Assembly: GCF_900538055.1 (NCBI RefSeq)
Contig: NZ_UZAC03000001.1
Coordinates: 124,001 to 188,000, forward strand
DNA length: 64,000 bases
Direction: 5' to 3'
Source of the DNA: Pasteuria penetrans
Lineage (GTDB): Bacteria; Bacillota; Bacilli; Thermoactinomycetales; Thermoactinomycetaceae
Shown here: in pieces, positions 9,472-18,048 of the stretch
Layout: the number at the start of each line of letters is the position of its first letter
Numbering within the stretch: the stretch's first letter is position 1
Position numbers and translations under genes: made by a program
The notes under the pieces: model-generated
The model's input: the letters and a program-made list of their open reading frames with translations, nothing else
What the model was told of the DNA's origin: nothing
Database searches by the model: none

Positions 9472-10353
9472 TCACAGCGACAAAAGAGGGGCAACGAAGA
9501 CCTCCCAATCCATTTCATCACACAAGAGCCTCTTCTGAATAGAGAGCGCCTGTGATTTCGTTGGGACAAAACCACAGACTGTCGGTCCACTACCGGACAA
9601 CAGAACAGCATCCGCGCCCTCCCAAAGCAAACGATCCCTGAGACATGCTACCATCTCAATCGTCCCACAAACCGTCGATTCCAAGGAGTTATAAAGGAGC
9701 CGACAAACCCCAGTGTAATCCCCGGTGTGAATAGCCTGTACCAGAGCATCCATTGAGCCACTCGGGGCGAGCGGGGTAAACCCACTCGCATAACGGGCAA
9801 AAACGAACGCCGTAGGCAGACTGAGGGCCGGCTTAACCAATACGACCCATAGGGGGGCTAGAGAGGAAGTAAGCCCCACCACGCGCTCCCCCCGTCCCTC
9901 CACACGGGCCAGGCCATTGTAAACACAAAAAGGTACATCAGAGCCAATGGCAGCACCCAACAGGGCCAGCCGGGATAGGGGAATGCCTAAATCGAACAAC
10001 CGATTCATCCCCCGCAACGTCGCGGCCGCATCACTCGATCCACCGGCCAAACCCGCGCCAACGGGAATTTTTTTAAAGATCTGCAAACGAACTCCGCCTA
10101 CAGACGGAAAGTGTTGCTGTACCAACATCGCAGCACGGTAGGCCGTATTGCGACAGTCCTCGGGCAACCCAAGGGAAGTAGGGAAAATCTCCAGCTGAAC
10201 CCCTGCATCACGCCTGGGGATCAATCGTACACGATCGTGTAACCCAACCGGTACATTGACCATTTGTAAATCATGATACCCATCCTCACGCCGCCGCAGC
10301 ACCTCCAGCCAGAGGTTGAGCTTGGCTGGTGCTTCCTCCTCAACCCACTTCAC
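9472..10353 (-). CDS. ispE: 4-diphosphocytidyl-2-C-methyl-D-erythritol kinase
   Basis: Phosphorylates CDP-ME in the MEP isoprenoid pathway, in the cytoplasm. The 293-residue product has GHMP-kinase motifs in order: N-terminal [11 protein letters not shown], the ATP-binding [20 protein letters not shown] (about residues 92-111), and the C-terminal [12 protein letters not shown]. Length fits the family. Its ATG overlaps the gcvH stop by 4 bases (ATGA), so it is translationally coupled at the end of the ykuU-ykuV-gcvH-ispE operon. Confidence 0.95.
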   Translation of the reverse strand: MKWVEEEAPAKLNLWLEVLRRREDGYHDLQMVNVPVGLHDRVRLIPRRDAGVQLEIFPTSLGLPEDCRNTAYRAAMLVQQHFPSVGGVRLQIFKKIPVGAGLAGGSSDAAATLRGMNRLFDLGIPLSRLALLGAAIGSDVPFCVYNGLARVEGRGERVVGLTSSLAPLWVVLVKPALSLPTAFVFARYASGFTPLAPSGSMDALVQAIHTGDYTGVCRLLYNSLESTVCGTIEMVACLRDRLLWEGADAVLLSGSGPTVCGFVPTKSQALSIQKRLLCDEMDWEVFVAPLLSL

Positions 10354-10754
10354 GCACCCGTAACATGCTTACGATAGGAGGCGGCATCAAGCAAGGAGTC
10401 ACCATCGTGATCACCGAGCGGACCCGGGAGTTCCACCTCAACAAGCCAACCCTTACCGTAAGCATCCTCATTTACAGTCCCCGGAGCAGACGCCAGGGCA
10501 CCATTGACAGCAACTACCTTCCCCGTCACCGGAGAGTAGAGCTCAGATACCGTCTTGACGGACTCTACGCTCCCCAGTGGCGTACCCCTGTCCACCTGAT
10601 CACCTAAACCCGGGAGCTCCACGAAAATGATATCCCCCAGTTCCGACTGGGCAAAATCCGTAATCCCAATCCGAACCCGATTCCCTTCCATACGCCTTAT
10701 CCATTCATGCTCAACCGTGTACTGTAGGTCCGTAGGAAGATGCAGATCCATCAA
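10350..10754 (-). CDS. gcvH: Glycine cleavage system H protein
   Basis: The lipoyl-carrier domain is complete (134 residues): YTVEHEWIR at the start, [20 protein letters not shown], then the lipoylation site in [14 protein letters not shown] and the C-terminal [16 protein letters not shown]. No gcvT, gcvP or lipoate ligase is in the window, so it may serve as a lipoyl relay as well as in glycine cleavage; that is inference. It overlaps both neighbours by ATGA junctions. Confidence 0.95.
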   Translation of the reverse strand: MMDLHLPTDLQYTVEHEWIRRMEGNRVRIGITDFAQSELGDIIFVELPGLGDQVDRGTPLGSVESVKTVSELYSPVTGKVVAVNGALASAPGTVNEDAYGKGWLVEVELPGPLGDHDGDSLLDAASYRKHVTGA

Positions 10755-11218
10755 CCATCATCCCCCGTTTCCACCCCTACCTCCTTGAGCACCCGTAAGA
10801 GGGACTGCTGGAGCAACCGCAAAGCTTGTTCTCCCGCCGAACGATGACGCAACTGATGCCGGTCGTCGAAAAGATAAAAAGCAGGAACATATTCGTTGGA
10901 GAAGGCATCCACCACCGCGTGCCGATTGTCAATCCCCTGGGGATGACGAAGACACAAACTCCTAATCATACTGCGAACGGCCGGCACATGGGTATCCTCC
11001 TCCGAACGCGGCATGTGAATGCCCACCAAAGCCAGCTTGGGGTACCTCTCTCGCCAACCATTGATGGTGGGTACACCCTCTTTGCACAACTCACAACTAA
11101 TCGACCAAAAATGGACCAACACGGGACATCCCTGTAGGGTGGCTAAGGAGGGAGACCCCCCTACCCATTCCTCAACACCATCCAAAGACGGAAGTGGCGC
11201 ACGCAATCGCAGAGCCAT
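10751..11218 (-). CDS. ykuV: YkuV-like thiol-disulfide oxidoreductase
   Basis: Thioredoxin-fold protein of about 155 residues. The active site is [12 protein letters not shown], with a CxxC motif, followed by IHMPRSEED and the cis-Pro strand VPAFYLFD. The HFWSISC and HMPRSE signatures match Bacillus YkuV rather than ResA or StoA. There is no signal peptide or membrane anchor, so it is cytoplasmic and probably reduces its neighbour, the YkuU-type peroxiredoxin. I chose the ATG at 11218 ([10 protein letters not shown]), preceded by GGGGGA, over the upstream in-frame ATG at 11233. Confidence 0.88.
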   Translation of the reverse strand: MALRLRAPLPSLDGVEEWVGGSPSLATLQGCPVLVHFWSISCELCKEGVPTINGWRERYPKLALVGIHMPRSEEDTHVPAVRSMIRSLCLRHPQGIDNRHAVVDAFSNEYVPAFYLFDDRHQLRHRSAGEQALRLLQQSLLRVLKEVGVETGDDG

Positions 11219-11274
11219 TCTGCATCCCCCCATCCGTCACACAAAACGCGCAACCTATCCAAACCCGTGGGAGC

Positions 11275-11811
11275 CTAGAGAGTCTTCTGGCCCGGTTTCC
11301 AATTAGCCGGGCAAGCCTCACCTGTTTGCAACGCCTGCAACACACGCAAGGTCTCATCCACACTCCGACCCACACTCAGATCCGTCACGACCAGATAACG
11401 AACGACCCCCTCTGGGTCAATGATGAACAACCCACGTAGGGACATTCCGGCACTCTCATCAAAAACTCCATAAGCACGACCCACCTGCGAGCGACGGTCA
11501 TCCCCTAGGGGATACTTCAATGGACCCAGACCCTTCTGGGAACGCGGCGTATTGATCCAAGCTCGGTGCGTAAATTTACTGTCCGAACTAACGCCAAGGA
11601 CATCTGCATTCAAGTCTACAAACTCCTGATACCGATCTGAGAAGGCCGTAATTTCGGTAGGACAAACCGTTGTAAAATCAAGGGGATAAAAGAATAAAAC
11701 CAACCATTTCCCTTTGTAATCGGAAAGCTTTACATCCTCATTCAATTTTTCCAGGTTCTTTGTACTCTCCATCGAAAAGTCAGGGGCAGGTTTGCCTACT
11801 AGATAAGTCAT
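11275..11811 (-). CDS. ykuU: YkuU-like 2-Cys peroxiredoxin
   Basis: The 178-residue AhpC/TSA-family protein reduces peroxides. The peroxidatic site is FYPLDFTTVCPTEI and the resolving Cys lies in the C-terminal GEACPANWKPGQKTL, the family's typical ending. The start at 11809-11811 follows AGGAGGG at 6 bases; the longer open frame to 11892 has no coding-like sequence. First gene of the operon with ykuV, gcvH and ispE. Confidence 0.93.
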   Translation of the reverse strand: MTYLVGKPAPDFSMESTKNLEKLNEDVKLSDYKGKWLVLFFYPLDFTTVCPTEITAFSDRYQEFVDLNADVLGVSSDSKFTHRAWINTPRSQKGLGPLKYPLGDDRRSQVGRAYGVFDESAGMSLRGLFIIDPEGVVRYLVVTDLSVGRSVDETLRVLQALQTGEACPANWKPGQKTL

Positions 11812-11873
11812 GATCTTCCCTCCTAAAAACTCATGCAAGGATGGTGCTGCAAAACCCTCCCAATTGCAGGAAC

Positions 11874-11903
11874 AGCATACCACGGTGCGCAAATGACAGT
11901 CAA
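11874..11903 (-). promoter_or_regulatory. Sigma-A-type promoter for the ykuU operon
   Basis: On the minus strand: TTGACT, 18-base spacer, TATGCT, ending about 63 bases before the ykuU ATG. Confidence 0.6.
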
Positions 11904-11980
11904 TATTTAGCCTGCATTGACAATAAGTTCCACTAGATTATAGGCGCAGGATCACTTACCACACCACGGCCCCGAAACAA

Positions 11981-12005
11981 AAAAACGTCCCCCTTTGGGG
12001 ACGAC
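11981..12005 (-). terminator. Terminator
   Basis: On the minus strand CGTCCCC, loop AAAG, GGGGACG, then TTTTTTT. It separates the lipoprotein gene at 12197-12583 from the ykuU operon. Confidence 0.85.
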
Positions 12006-12196
12006 TCGTTCAACATAGGCAAAAAATCAGAGGGGTCCTTATCAGAGGGGGGGATCCACGAACTCCCCCCTGGCGGGAGGTAAAACGACCGCCTTCATCC
12101 ACCAACCCCGTAACGAGGGGATGTCTCCACGAATCCCAATGAAACGCCTTCCTCAGAACAAAACCCCAACAAGAACCGGGACGGCAGATCAGGGAT

Positions 12197-12583
12197 TTAG
12201 GGATGCTTTTTCTTCGCTGAATCCGTAGGGGGGGGAGACCCGCCAGGACCACCAGGACCACCGGGACCACCAGGGGTCCCACCAGGACCTCCAGGAGACC
12301 CACCAGGACCTCCAGGAGACCCGCCATGACCTCCAGGGGGAGCCCCAGGAGCAGGTTCGGGGGGAGCCCCCGTATCCGTCCCCTTCTTGTCACCAGGGGC
12401 TGGAGGGGGGGGATTAGAATCAACGGGGGGAGGGGGAGCGCCCTTGTCCTTATCCGGGCCTGAACCAGGGGCATTATTCTCATCCTTCTTATCGAGACAC
12501 CCCCCAAGGGACAAACCCATCAAACACGCCACGCCCAAACCCATTCCCAGCCTTTTTACCATCTTGCCGCACTCACGATTCAT
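12197..12583 (-). CDS. Collagen-like Gly/Pro-rich lipoprotein
   Basis: The 128-residue product has a lipoprotein signal (KMVKRLGMGLGVACLMG, lipobox LSLGGC). Then come an Asp/Lys/Pro-rich linker, a run of GGxGGSPGGPGG-type repeats (about residues 85-115) and a basic end (SAKKKHP). The start at 12583 is supported by GGAAGGTGG upstream. It is a cell-surface anchored low-complexity protein, reminiscent of collagen-like surface fibres but not strict G-X-Y triplets throughout. The function is unknown; a surface, adhesion or spacer role is inference. The repeats are prone to length change. Confidence 0.75.
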   Translation of the reverse strand: MNRECGKMVKRLGMGLGVACLMGLSLGGCLDKKDENNAPGSGPDKDKGAPPPPVDSNPPPPAPGDKKGTDTGAPPEPAPGAPPGGHGGSPGGPGGSPGGPGGTPGGPGGPGGPGGSPPPTDSAKKKHP

Positions 12584-13348
12584 CCAACAAAACCACCTTC
12601 CACGCAAACTTCAGGTACCCCGAGGGAATCAACCTGATTTTCACCAATCCCAAATCATTCACAACCTATCCTTCACACAGAGGAAACAATGGACTACGCA
12701 AGAGGTAAAGGGAAATTACCACATCGGTCCCTTCCCCACTCCTTGTTGTTTTTACGATACCCTATAGTGTCGACATTTCCACCAAAACATAAAACCGAAT
12801 CCATCCCTAGATGCTTATGAACCACGATCCCCCGATCCACTGCGGGAGACCTTTCCCAACCTTGGCCATCCTCGTTCCGACAAACCCTCCTTTAACCCCC
12901 ACCTATCCTCTGGTATATCCAAACACGGTCATAAAAATGAGACCACTCTCTGGGTGGCCCCCCGATGCATTCATCACCATTCCTGATGTTTTCGCTGCTA
13001 GACCCCCATATTCATTGCGCCAACAATTCTCTCTTCCGGACATCCTCTATTATTTTCGTTTTTTTATGAATAATAAAAAAATTGTCCGGAAACCACCTGG
13101 CCCACTGCCCAAGCAACGGAACCACAACAAACCAAAAAACGAGGCCGCCCACAGAGGCAGCCTTTATTATGATCCCATGTTCCCCTCTTGCTGTTGCTTT
13201 GCCGCCTCCCACTTCACATGAGATACGCCCTATCCCTGACGTATCCCTATCACTCCAAACAAAGTTCGTTCGTACCGTCATGAAACAACAGGCGAACACC
13301 CCTCACAGCGGAGGGAATGTCTAGCAGACCAACACAAGGAGAGAAACA
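12584..13348. other. Intergenic, mostly featureless
   Basis: C/A-rich on the plus strand, like the flanking minus-strand genes. An imperfect hairpin at about 13138-13160 is followed on the minus strand by TTTTTT and could be a terminator for the lipoprotein gene ending at 13349. No coding region is supported. Confidence 0.4.
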
Positions 13349-13729
13349 CTATGGCTTCTTGTTAGCATCCTTATCCTTGTCCTTATCCTTGTCCTTGTCC
13401 TTGCTAGAAGAATCTGCAGGATCATCCTTCTTACTGTCACCCAAGCCGACGACTGACGATGAACCAGACGGAGACGGGGAAGAACCTAAACCGCCACCCG
13501 CCGGCGATCCAGCTGGTCCAGCTGCTGGTCCAGAACCCGGTAGATCCTTTGATGGCTGGGCCGCTGGACTTGCTGCTGGCTGGGATGCATCCTTCTTCTC
13601 AGCCGTAGCTGCCGTATTACTACTATCCGAGGACGAATCCTTCTTCTGACCGCAGCCATCATTCCCCAGCATGACCATCCCGAGAACAACCCCAGAAAGT
13701 GCTATCGTAGAAAACTTCTTCATCTTCAT
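13349..13729 (-). CDS. Low-complexity lipoprotein with Lys-Asp tail
   Basis: The 126-residue product has a signal with lipobox (MVMLGNDGC). It is followed by a Ser/Asp/Lys region, an Ala/Pro/Gly region (SPAAQPSK, GPAAGPAGSPAGGG) and a charged tail of (DK)n repeats ending NKKP. A good SD (GGAGGG) precedes the ATG at 13729. The (DK)n part is encoded by a hexanucleotide repeat (CCTTAT/CCTTGT on the plus strand, about 13366-13402), so its length may vary. Predicted membrane-anchored and extracytoplasmic; function unknown. It shares its design with the lipoprotein at 12197. Confidence 0.75.
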   Translation of the reverse strand: MKMKKFSTIALSGVVLGMVMLGNDGCGQKKDSSSDSSNTAATAEKKDASQPAASPAAQPSKDLPGSGPAAGPAGSPAGGGLGSSPSPSGSSSVVGLGDSKKDDPADSSSKDKDKDKDKDKDANKKP

Positions 13730-14154
13730 GTTTGTATTCCCTCCAAAGAGCATTCCTCAAAAGCTAGTATCTTGTAATAAGCTAAACAACCCCGTGGAAG
13801 CCTGTTCGATTATACCGGTCCCCGGCGAAAACATCCATCCCTCTTACTCAAGCAGGAGACCCCCTCCGTCCCGCCGTGACAGACGCAACTCCACCAAAAA
13901 ACCCAGCCTCATCACCCATGATTCTCCCCCTGCGGATCCAGTACCAACGACCAGACCCGAACAAGAACCATAAAAACTATCTCTCTTGCCAAGGGAAACC
14001 CAACAAGGCAGAGACACCCCTATACTACATTTTTATGACCAAAATGGCAAACGCCCCACACCCCTCACCCTAATCCAAACCTGAAACACAACAAAAATGA
14101 CACTACCCTTGACACCCAATTATCTCATGCATGGAACGAAAAGGCAATACCTCA
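13730..14154. other. Intergenic, no supported gene
   Basis: C/A-rich on the plus strand; no conserved reading frame, RNA or clear terminator recognised. Confidence 0.4.
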
Positions 14155-14784
14155 TTACTCCTGAACATGTCCATGGGGCTGATGAGGGATATTTCCCCTC
14201 CCTGCCCGCTCGTTAGCCGCGCGGGCCAGGGCAAACAACCAATCGGAAATGCGATTGGTATACGCCAACAAAAGCTTCCCATCCGCCCGTTTCACCGGTA
14301 ACCAAGCAACCATACGCCTCTCAGCCCGCCGTGCCACCGTACGTGCTAAATGCAGGGAGGTAGACAACAAGGTCCCACCAGGCAAAACGAAAAAACGTAA
14401 AGCCGGCATCTGCAACACAAGGTCATCAATCCACCCCTCCAACCGTTCCACCTGGGAGGATCGGAGAACCTGCGACGATGGATGGGCCAACTGCCCACTC
14501 ACATCAAAAAGATCATGTTGAACCGTACGAATCATTGCCACCCAATCGTCGTATTGGCTCGCCTCCGCCCTAGCAGCTGCTTCACCCAAACACGCATTCA
14601 GTTCATCGATGGCGCCGATGACCTCCATCAGGGCGTCATTCTTTCTTACCCGTGTTGCCCCCCATAGACGTGTTGTCCCGGAATCCCCATCGCGCGTGTA
14701 CAACGCACACCCCCCCTCTCCGTCCCCGTTCACTGGAAGGGGAAAATGATGCCCCCCTGTGAACCATAACCGTCCCGGAACCAC
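14155..14784 (-). CDS. PduO-type cob(I)alamin adenosyltransferase
   Basis: Transfers the adenosyl group of ATP to cob(I)alamin to make adenosylcobalamin. Motifs in order: YTRDGDSGTTRLWG near the N-terminus, IGAIDELNACLGEA, and the C-terminal LARTVARRAERRM and NRISDWLFALARAAN. The start is uncertain: the open frame begins at GTG 14784, but homology begins at YTRDGD, and a TTG at 14703 sits 6-7 bases after a purine-rich SD (GAGAGGGGGGG). The next gene on this strand is a BtuF-like binding protein, which fits a corrinoid uptake and activation cluster. Confidence 0.88.
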   Translation of the reverse strand: MVPGRLWFTGGHHFPLPVNGDGEGGCALYTRDGDSGTTRLWGATRVRKNDALMEVIGAIDELNACLGEAAARAEASQYDDWVAMIRTVQHDLFDVSGQLAHPSSQVLRSSQVERLEGWIDDLVLQMPALRFFVLPGGTLLSTSLHLARTVARRAERRMVAWLPVKRADGKLLLAYTNRISDWLFALARAANERAGRGNIPHQPHGHVQE

Positions 14785-15264
14785 TCCCCACCCTGCCTGA
14801 TCACACCCCCACTCAGGGATTCAGGGGGGAAACCCGTACCCCAAATGAAAACACAGGCCCACCACCCCTATAACACATCCAAAAAACTACGGCCCCCGCC
14901 GGCCGGGACCCTGCCGACACTCGCCTCCATACAACGGACAAAACCTCCACACGGATTCGTTCCCCCAACGACGGACCACTATCAATTCTTACCCCGCCCA
15001 TTCACGGGATACCTCGTACTTCATATCGTCGCTTCCACTATGAACAATGCTATATAGAAATAAATTTCCTCATTCCATCCTCCGGCATTGGTGCAAGAAC
15101 AGAACCTCTAAGAGACCCATATCCACTCCTACATATAAATAATTTTTTAAAATTTTAATTACTCTGCAGATGCTTAGGATACGAATACTAGAAAATAGAA
15201 TCACGAGGAGGGACCAAAATCAGTAACCGTTGCCGCCATCATAAATGTACACCCACACTATACT
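14785..15264. other. Intergenic, no supported gene
   Basis: C-rich near 14800-15000, AT-rich near 15120-15210. I looked for a cobalamin riboswitch and saw none. Confidence 0.4.
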
Positions 15265-16326
15265 CTACCTGTATTTGTTTCCGTTCCACGCATCCGGTAC
15301 TTCCTGTCCTGCGGATACTGTACCCATACTCTCCGGATGTAAACAACGTGCTATGGGTTCCAATAGGGAGCCCCATCGCGGACTATTGTAGTCCAGCAAA
15401 TGGTTCTCCACAGCACAAACATGCCGCCCCTCTTCCCCAGATGAGGAACGAACCTTCAACCGCTCCAAGAAAGCGGAATCCGCCATCACACTACGGGGTA
15501 CAATCACGACATCAGGATCCCAAGCCTCAATCTGATCCCAACCAACCCCCGACCAAGCTTCCTCCGCCAGAACCACATTGGAACCCTTAGCCTCCTCTAT
15601 GATCTCCTGCAGAAAATTGCCACGCCCTGCCACAATGGGCCATTCGCCATCCCGCACAATGAGAACGGAACGCGGCTCCGCACCCCGCAGCTTTTGCGCT
15701 GTGGACCTCCGCTGATTTTCGCTGATCCGGACAATATTTCCAGCCTTTTCCCTACAATTCAGGGCTTCGCAAACCGCATGCAAGGAGGAATTCACCCCAT
15801 TGCGCGATCGGGCATCCAACACCAAAACCGGTAGTTGCGGGTCCAACCTACGTAACTCCCCTACGATTGCTTCCTGTCCGCCCTCTGCCAAAACCAAATC
15901 AGGCTTTAGGGCCAACACTCGTCCCGAATCCGTTGCACGGCCCGATTCTTCCAAAATCCTGGTCCGCGAAACACCCTTCTCAGTGGGCAGTTGGAGTTGC
16001 ACATTCACCGCTGCCAACAACTGTGTATTTACCGGAGATAAGGAAACAATGCGTCCCGGCAATCCGGCGGGAATCTTTACCAAGGTACCTTGACTATCCT
16101 GCACGGTCCGCGAATGCCGGACCCTGGGATGAAACAGAGCTTCCTTCTCCGGACGATCCTCCACAAAAAAAAGAAAAACGAACAAACCAACAATCGGTAG
16201 AATCGTAACAGTCCCTAGTATCCACCAAAATCCCTTGGACTGTCCCTTTGTCATCCCTAGCGAAACCCCCCCATAATAAAATCCATGATTCATGGTAAAG
16301 CTCGTCCTACCCCCTAACTTTACCAT
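15265..16326 (-). CDS. Membrane-anchored BtuF/FepB-like substrate-binding protein
   Basis: The 353-residue product has one N-terminal hydrophobic helix (about residues 33-55, WILGTVTILPIVGLFVFLFF) without a lipobox Cys. A Fe3+/B12 periplasmic-binding fold follows: RIVSLSPVNTQLLAA, LKPDLVLAEGG, VLIVRDGEWPIVAGRGNFLQEII and WDPDVVIVPRS. The fold suggests binding of cobalamin, haem or siderophore. The neighbouring adenosyltransferase favours a corrinoid, which is inference. No permease or ATPase partner is in the window. Start alternatives are ATGs at about 16290 and 16254. Confidence 0.75.
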   Translation of the reverse strand: MVKLGGRTSFTMNHGFYYGGVSLGMTKGQSKGFWWILGTVTILPIVGLFVFLFFVEDRPEKEALFHPRVRHSRTVQDSQGTLVKIPAGLPGRIVSLSPVNTQLLAAVNVQLQLPTEKGVSRTRILEESGRATDSGRVLALKPDLVLAEGGQEAIVGELRRLDPQLPVLVLDARSRNGVNSSLHAVCEALNCREKAGNIVRISENQRRSTAQKLRGAEPRSVLIVRDGEWPIVAGRGNFLQEIIEEAKGSNVVLAEEAWSGVGWDQIEAWDPDVVIVPRSVMADSAFLERLKVRSSSGEEGRHVCAVENHLLDYNSPRWGSLLEPIARCLHPESMGTVSAGQEVPDAWNGNKYR

Positions 16327-18048
16327 ACTGGCAATGGATCAGGATTGTGATCCGCCCGAGGGAATGAATCATGAAAATGGAGGGAGTTTTATCCATTTCG
16401 TTCGCCCATCTCCAAAAACGTACATAAGGACAAGTCGACCCGAGAAAAGAACCATCCCTATCACCTAGCACCCTCGTACCACCAGCCTACGAGTCTACCA
16501 AAATCGACCGCCATGGATCAAGCATCATTGATATCATAGCCTAAGGACCACAAAAATCTCTTGCTCTCAGGTACGAATTCCACGAAACCATCCACTCTAT
16601 CTGTCATTCTATACCAACCCAATTCCCTCGTCAATCCCCTCCTATTCCTACTATTTTCTATCCCAATATGGGCTGGTGCCCGTGCAATTTCCCCATAGGG
16701 AATTCCTATCCTATGAATCTAGTCATACCTTTCATATCTTTTATACCTGCGGATGAATATAGATTGGAAATATAATAAAATTTTATTATAACACTGTGAT
16801 TTGTATCCTCGGGTAACTGTTATCAAGATTGCATTCTACATTTGGTGTCGGAGCCTGGGGTCCCTTTTTTGTCCTCCCTGCGTCGTCCAAGGAAATATTG
16901 TCTAAGACTTCCTACCTACCCGATTTTTTATGGGGCGACCCCCAAAATATCATAGAAAGAGTTACTGAAAAATATTGCAATATTCATTAAGGGATCCATT
17001 CTTGTAAAACATGATCAGGGGGATACGTACTGGGGAAAGGGTATCCCTTCCGCGCTGATGATGTGGCCCTGCGGGATTCATCGAAACAATTTCCCGTGCA
17101 CTTCCCCTTCTGGTGGGTTTTGAGATAGCCCACGTACCTTTGTACGTCACCAAATTCCCCCGGAAAACCAGATACCACGGGGTACTAGGGGTAGAACGAA
17201 CCCTCCATGTACGGATGCTGATATGGGGGGGAAATTGCCTCCCCTAATGGTCCCTCACCGTATTGTGGGCAGGACACGATCCTCAAAACGTGATGTAAGT
17301 ATAGGCATCATAGAATTTTCCATCGTCCCCATAGACATAGACCTTTATATTTATAGTTATAATTAGAATAACATATAAAATAAGGATGCGTATTCACTCT
17401 GCACTGGGTCCGGGCTGATGGAGCGAGATCGGATAGGGAACAATTGGAGGAGGAATTCGTGTACCCCTACCCCAGCCCTGTTTCATATTGAAGAAAATAT
17501 TGTAAAAAGTTATGGAGGGATTTAATCATAAGGAAAATGAAAGGATATCATAGAGATGCCCATAGGCACTTTCCTTAGTAAATCAATCTACTTGGAAATC
17601 CAGATAGGTCCCCGGGAATTGGGGAACCCTGCTAGGAACTTTGGGCCCAACATCCCATGGAAAGTGGCCTGCAATCACTACCCTATTGACATTATTCAAT
17701 ACAAAAATACAACGAAAAATACGATTTTTCTATGATAATACCCGTATTACCCCATGCACCATACCGTGTGAAGAAAACGAAAACCCCCTTGCCTATAACA
17801 AAACCAGCACCTACCGCGATGCCCACCACATAAGAAAGAGTAATCCTCCCCGCGCCTACCCTACTATCCATTCCCCTTTCCTCTATTCCTAACTCTACCA
17901 CTTCAAATCCACAACAAAAAGAACAAAGACCCCAGTCCCTATCCAGAGCTGTCCCCTAGGATAGGAACGGAAGCAACACACTCCTCCAGAATATAGAATT
18001 TTCCTCATCTAGTAACCGACGAATTCATGCGGAACCCTCGGACCCACC
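16327..18048. other. 1.7 kb intergenic region, one transposon-end relic
   Basis: Apart from the inverted-repeat relic at 16676-16815 I see no supported gene. Minus-strand frames at 16962-17178 are short and unlike any family I know. Palindromic C/G-rich pieces occur around 17200-17260. Confidence 0.4.
16676..16815. repeat. Decayed solo copy of the IS256-like element's terminal repeat
   Basis: In the orientation of the left end at 53253, this stretch keeps the order CCGTGCAATTTC, TATGAATCTAGTC, an AT-rich palindrome (AATTTTATTATAACACTG) and TATCC...GGG. It has substitutions and indels throughout. No transposase remnant was seen beside it. Confidence 0.6.

Noticed and set aside
9323-9508. N-terminal extension of SpoVG
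   Set aside because: Residues upstream of VRITDV do not match SpoVG; the GTG at 9322 has an SD and gives the normal length.
10755-11274. Possible glycine riboswitch for gcvH
   Set aside because: gcvH is inside an operon with overlapping genes; there is no leader to hold one.
12230-12340. CRISPR-like short regular repeats
   Set aside because: The periodicity is codon-level Gly/Pro coding repetition inside a lipoprotein gene, without spacers.
12010-12507. 165-codon minus-strand frame opposite frame to the collagen-like lipoprotein
   Set aside because: It is an out-of-frame shadow of the GC-rich repeat; no start signal or family.
15000-16500. Possible cobalamin riboswitch near the B12-related genes
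   Set aside because: No B12-box-like consensus could be found on the minus strand upstream of either gene.
16962-17290. Possible sixth group II intron or maturase relic on the minus strand
   Set aside because: C/G palindromes and short frames are present, but no domain V, intron end or RT motif was found.
17692-17901. 69-codon Gly-rich hydrophobic minus-strand frame resembling the small secreted proteins
   Set aside because: No signal peptide, Cys pair or SD; resemblance is compositional only.
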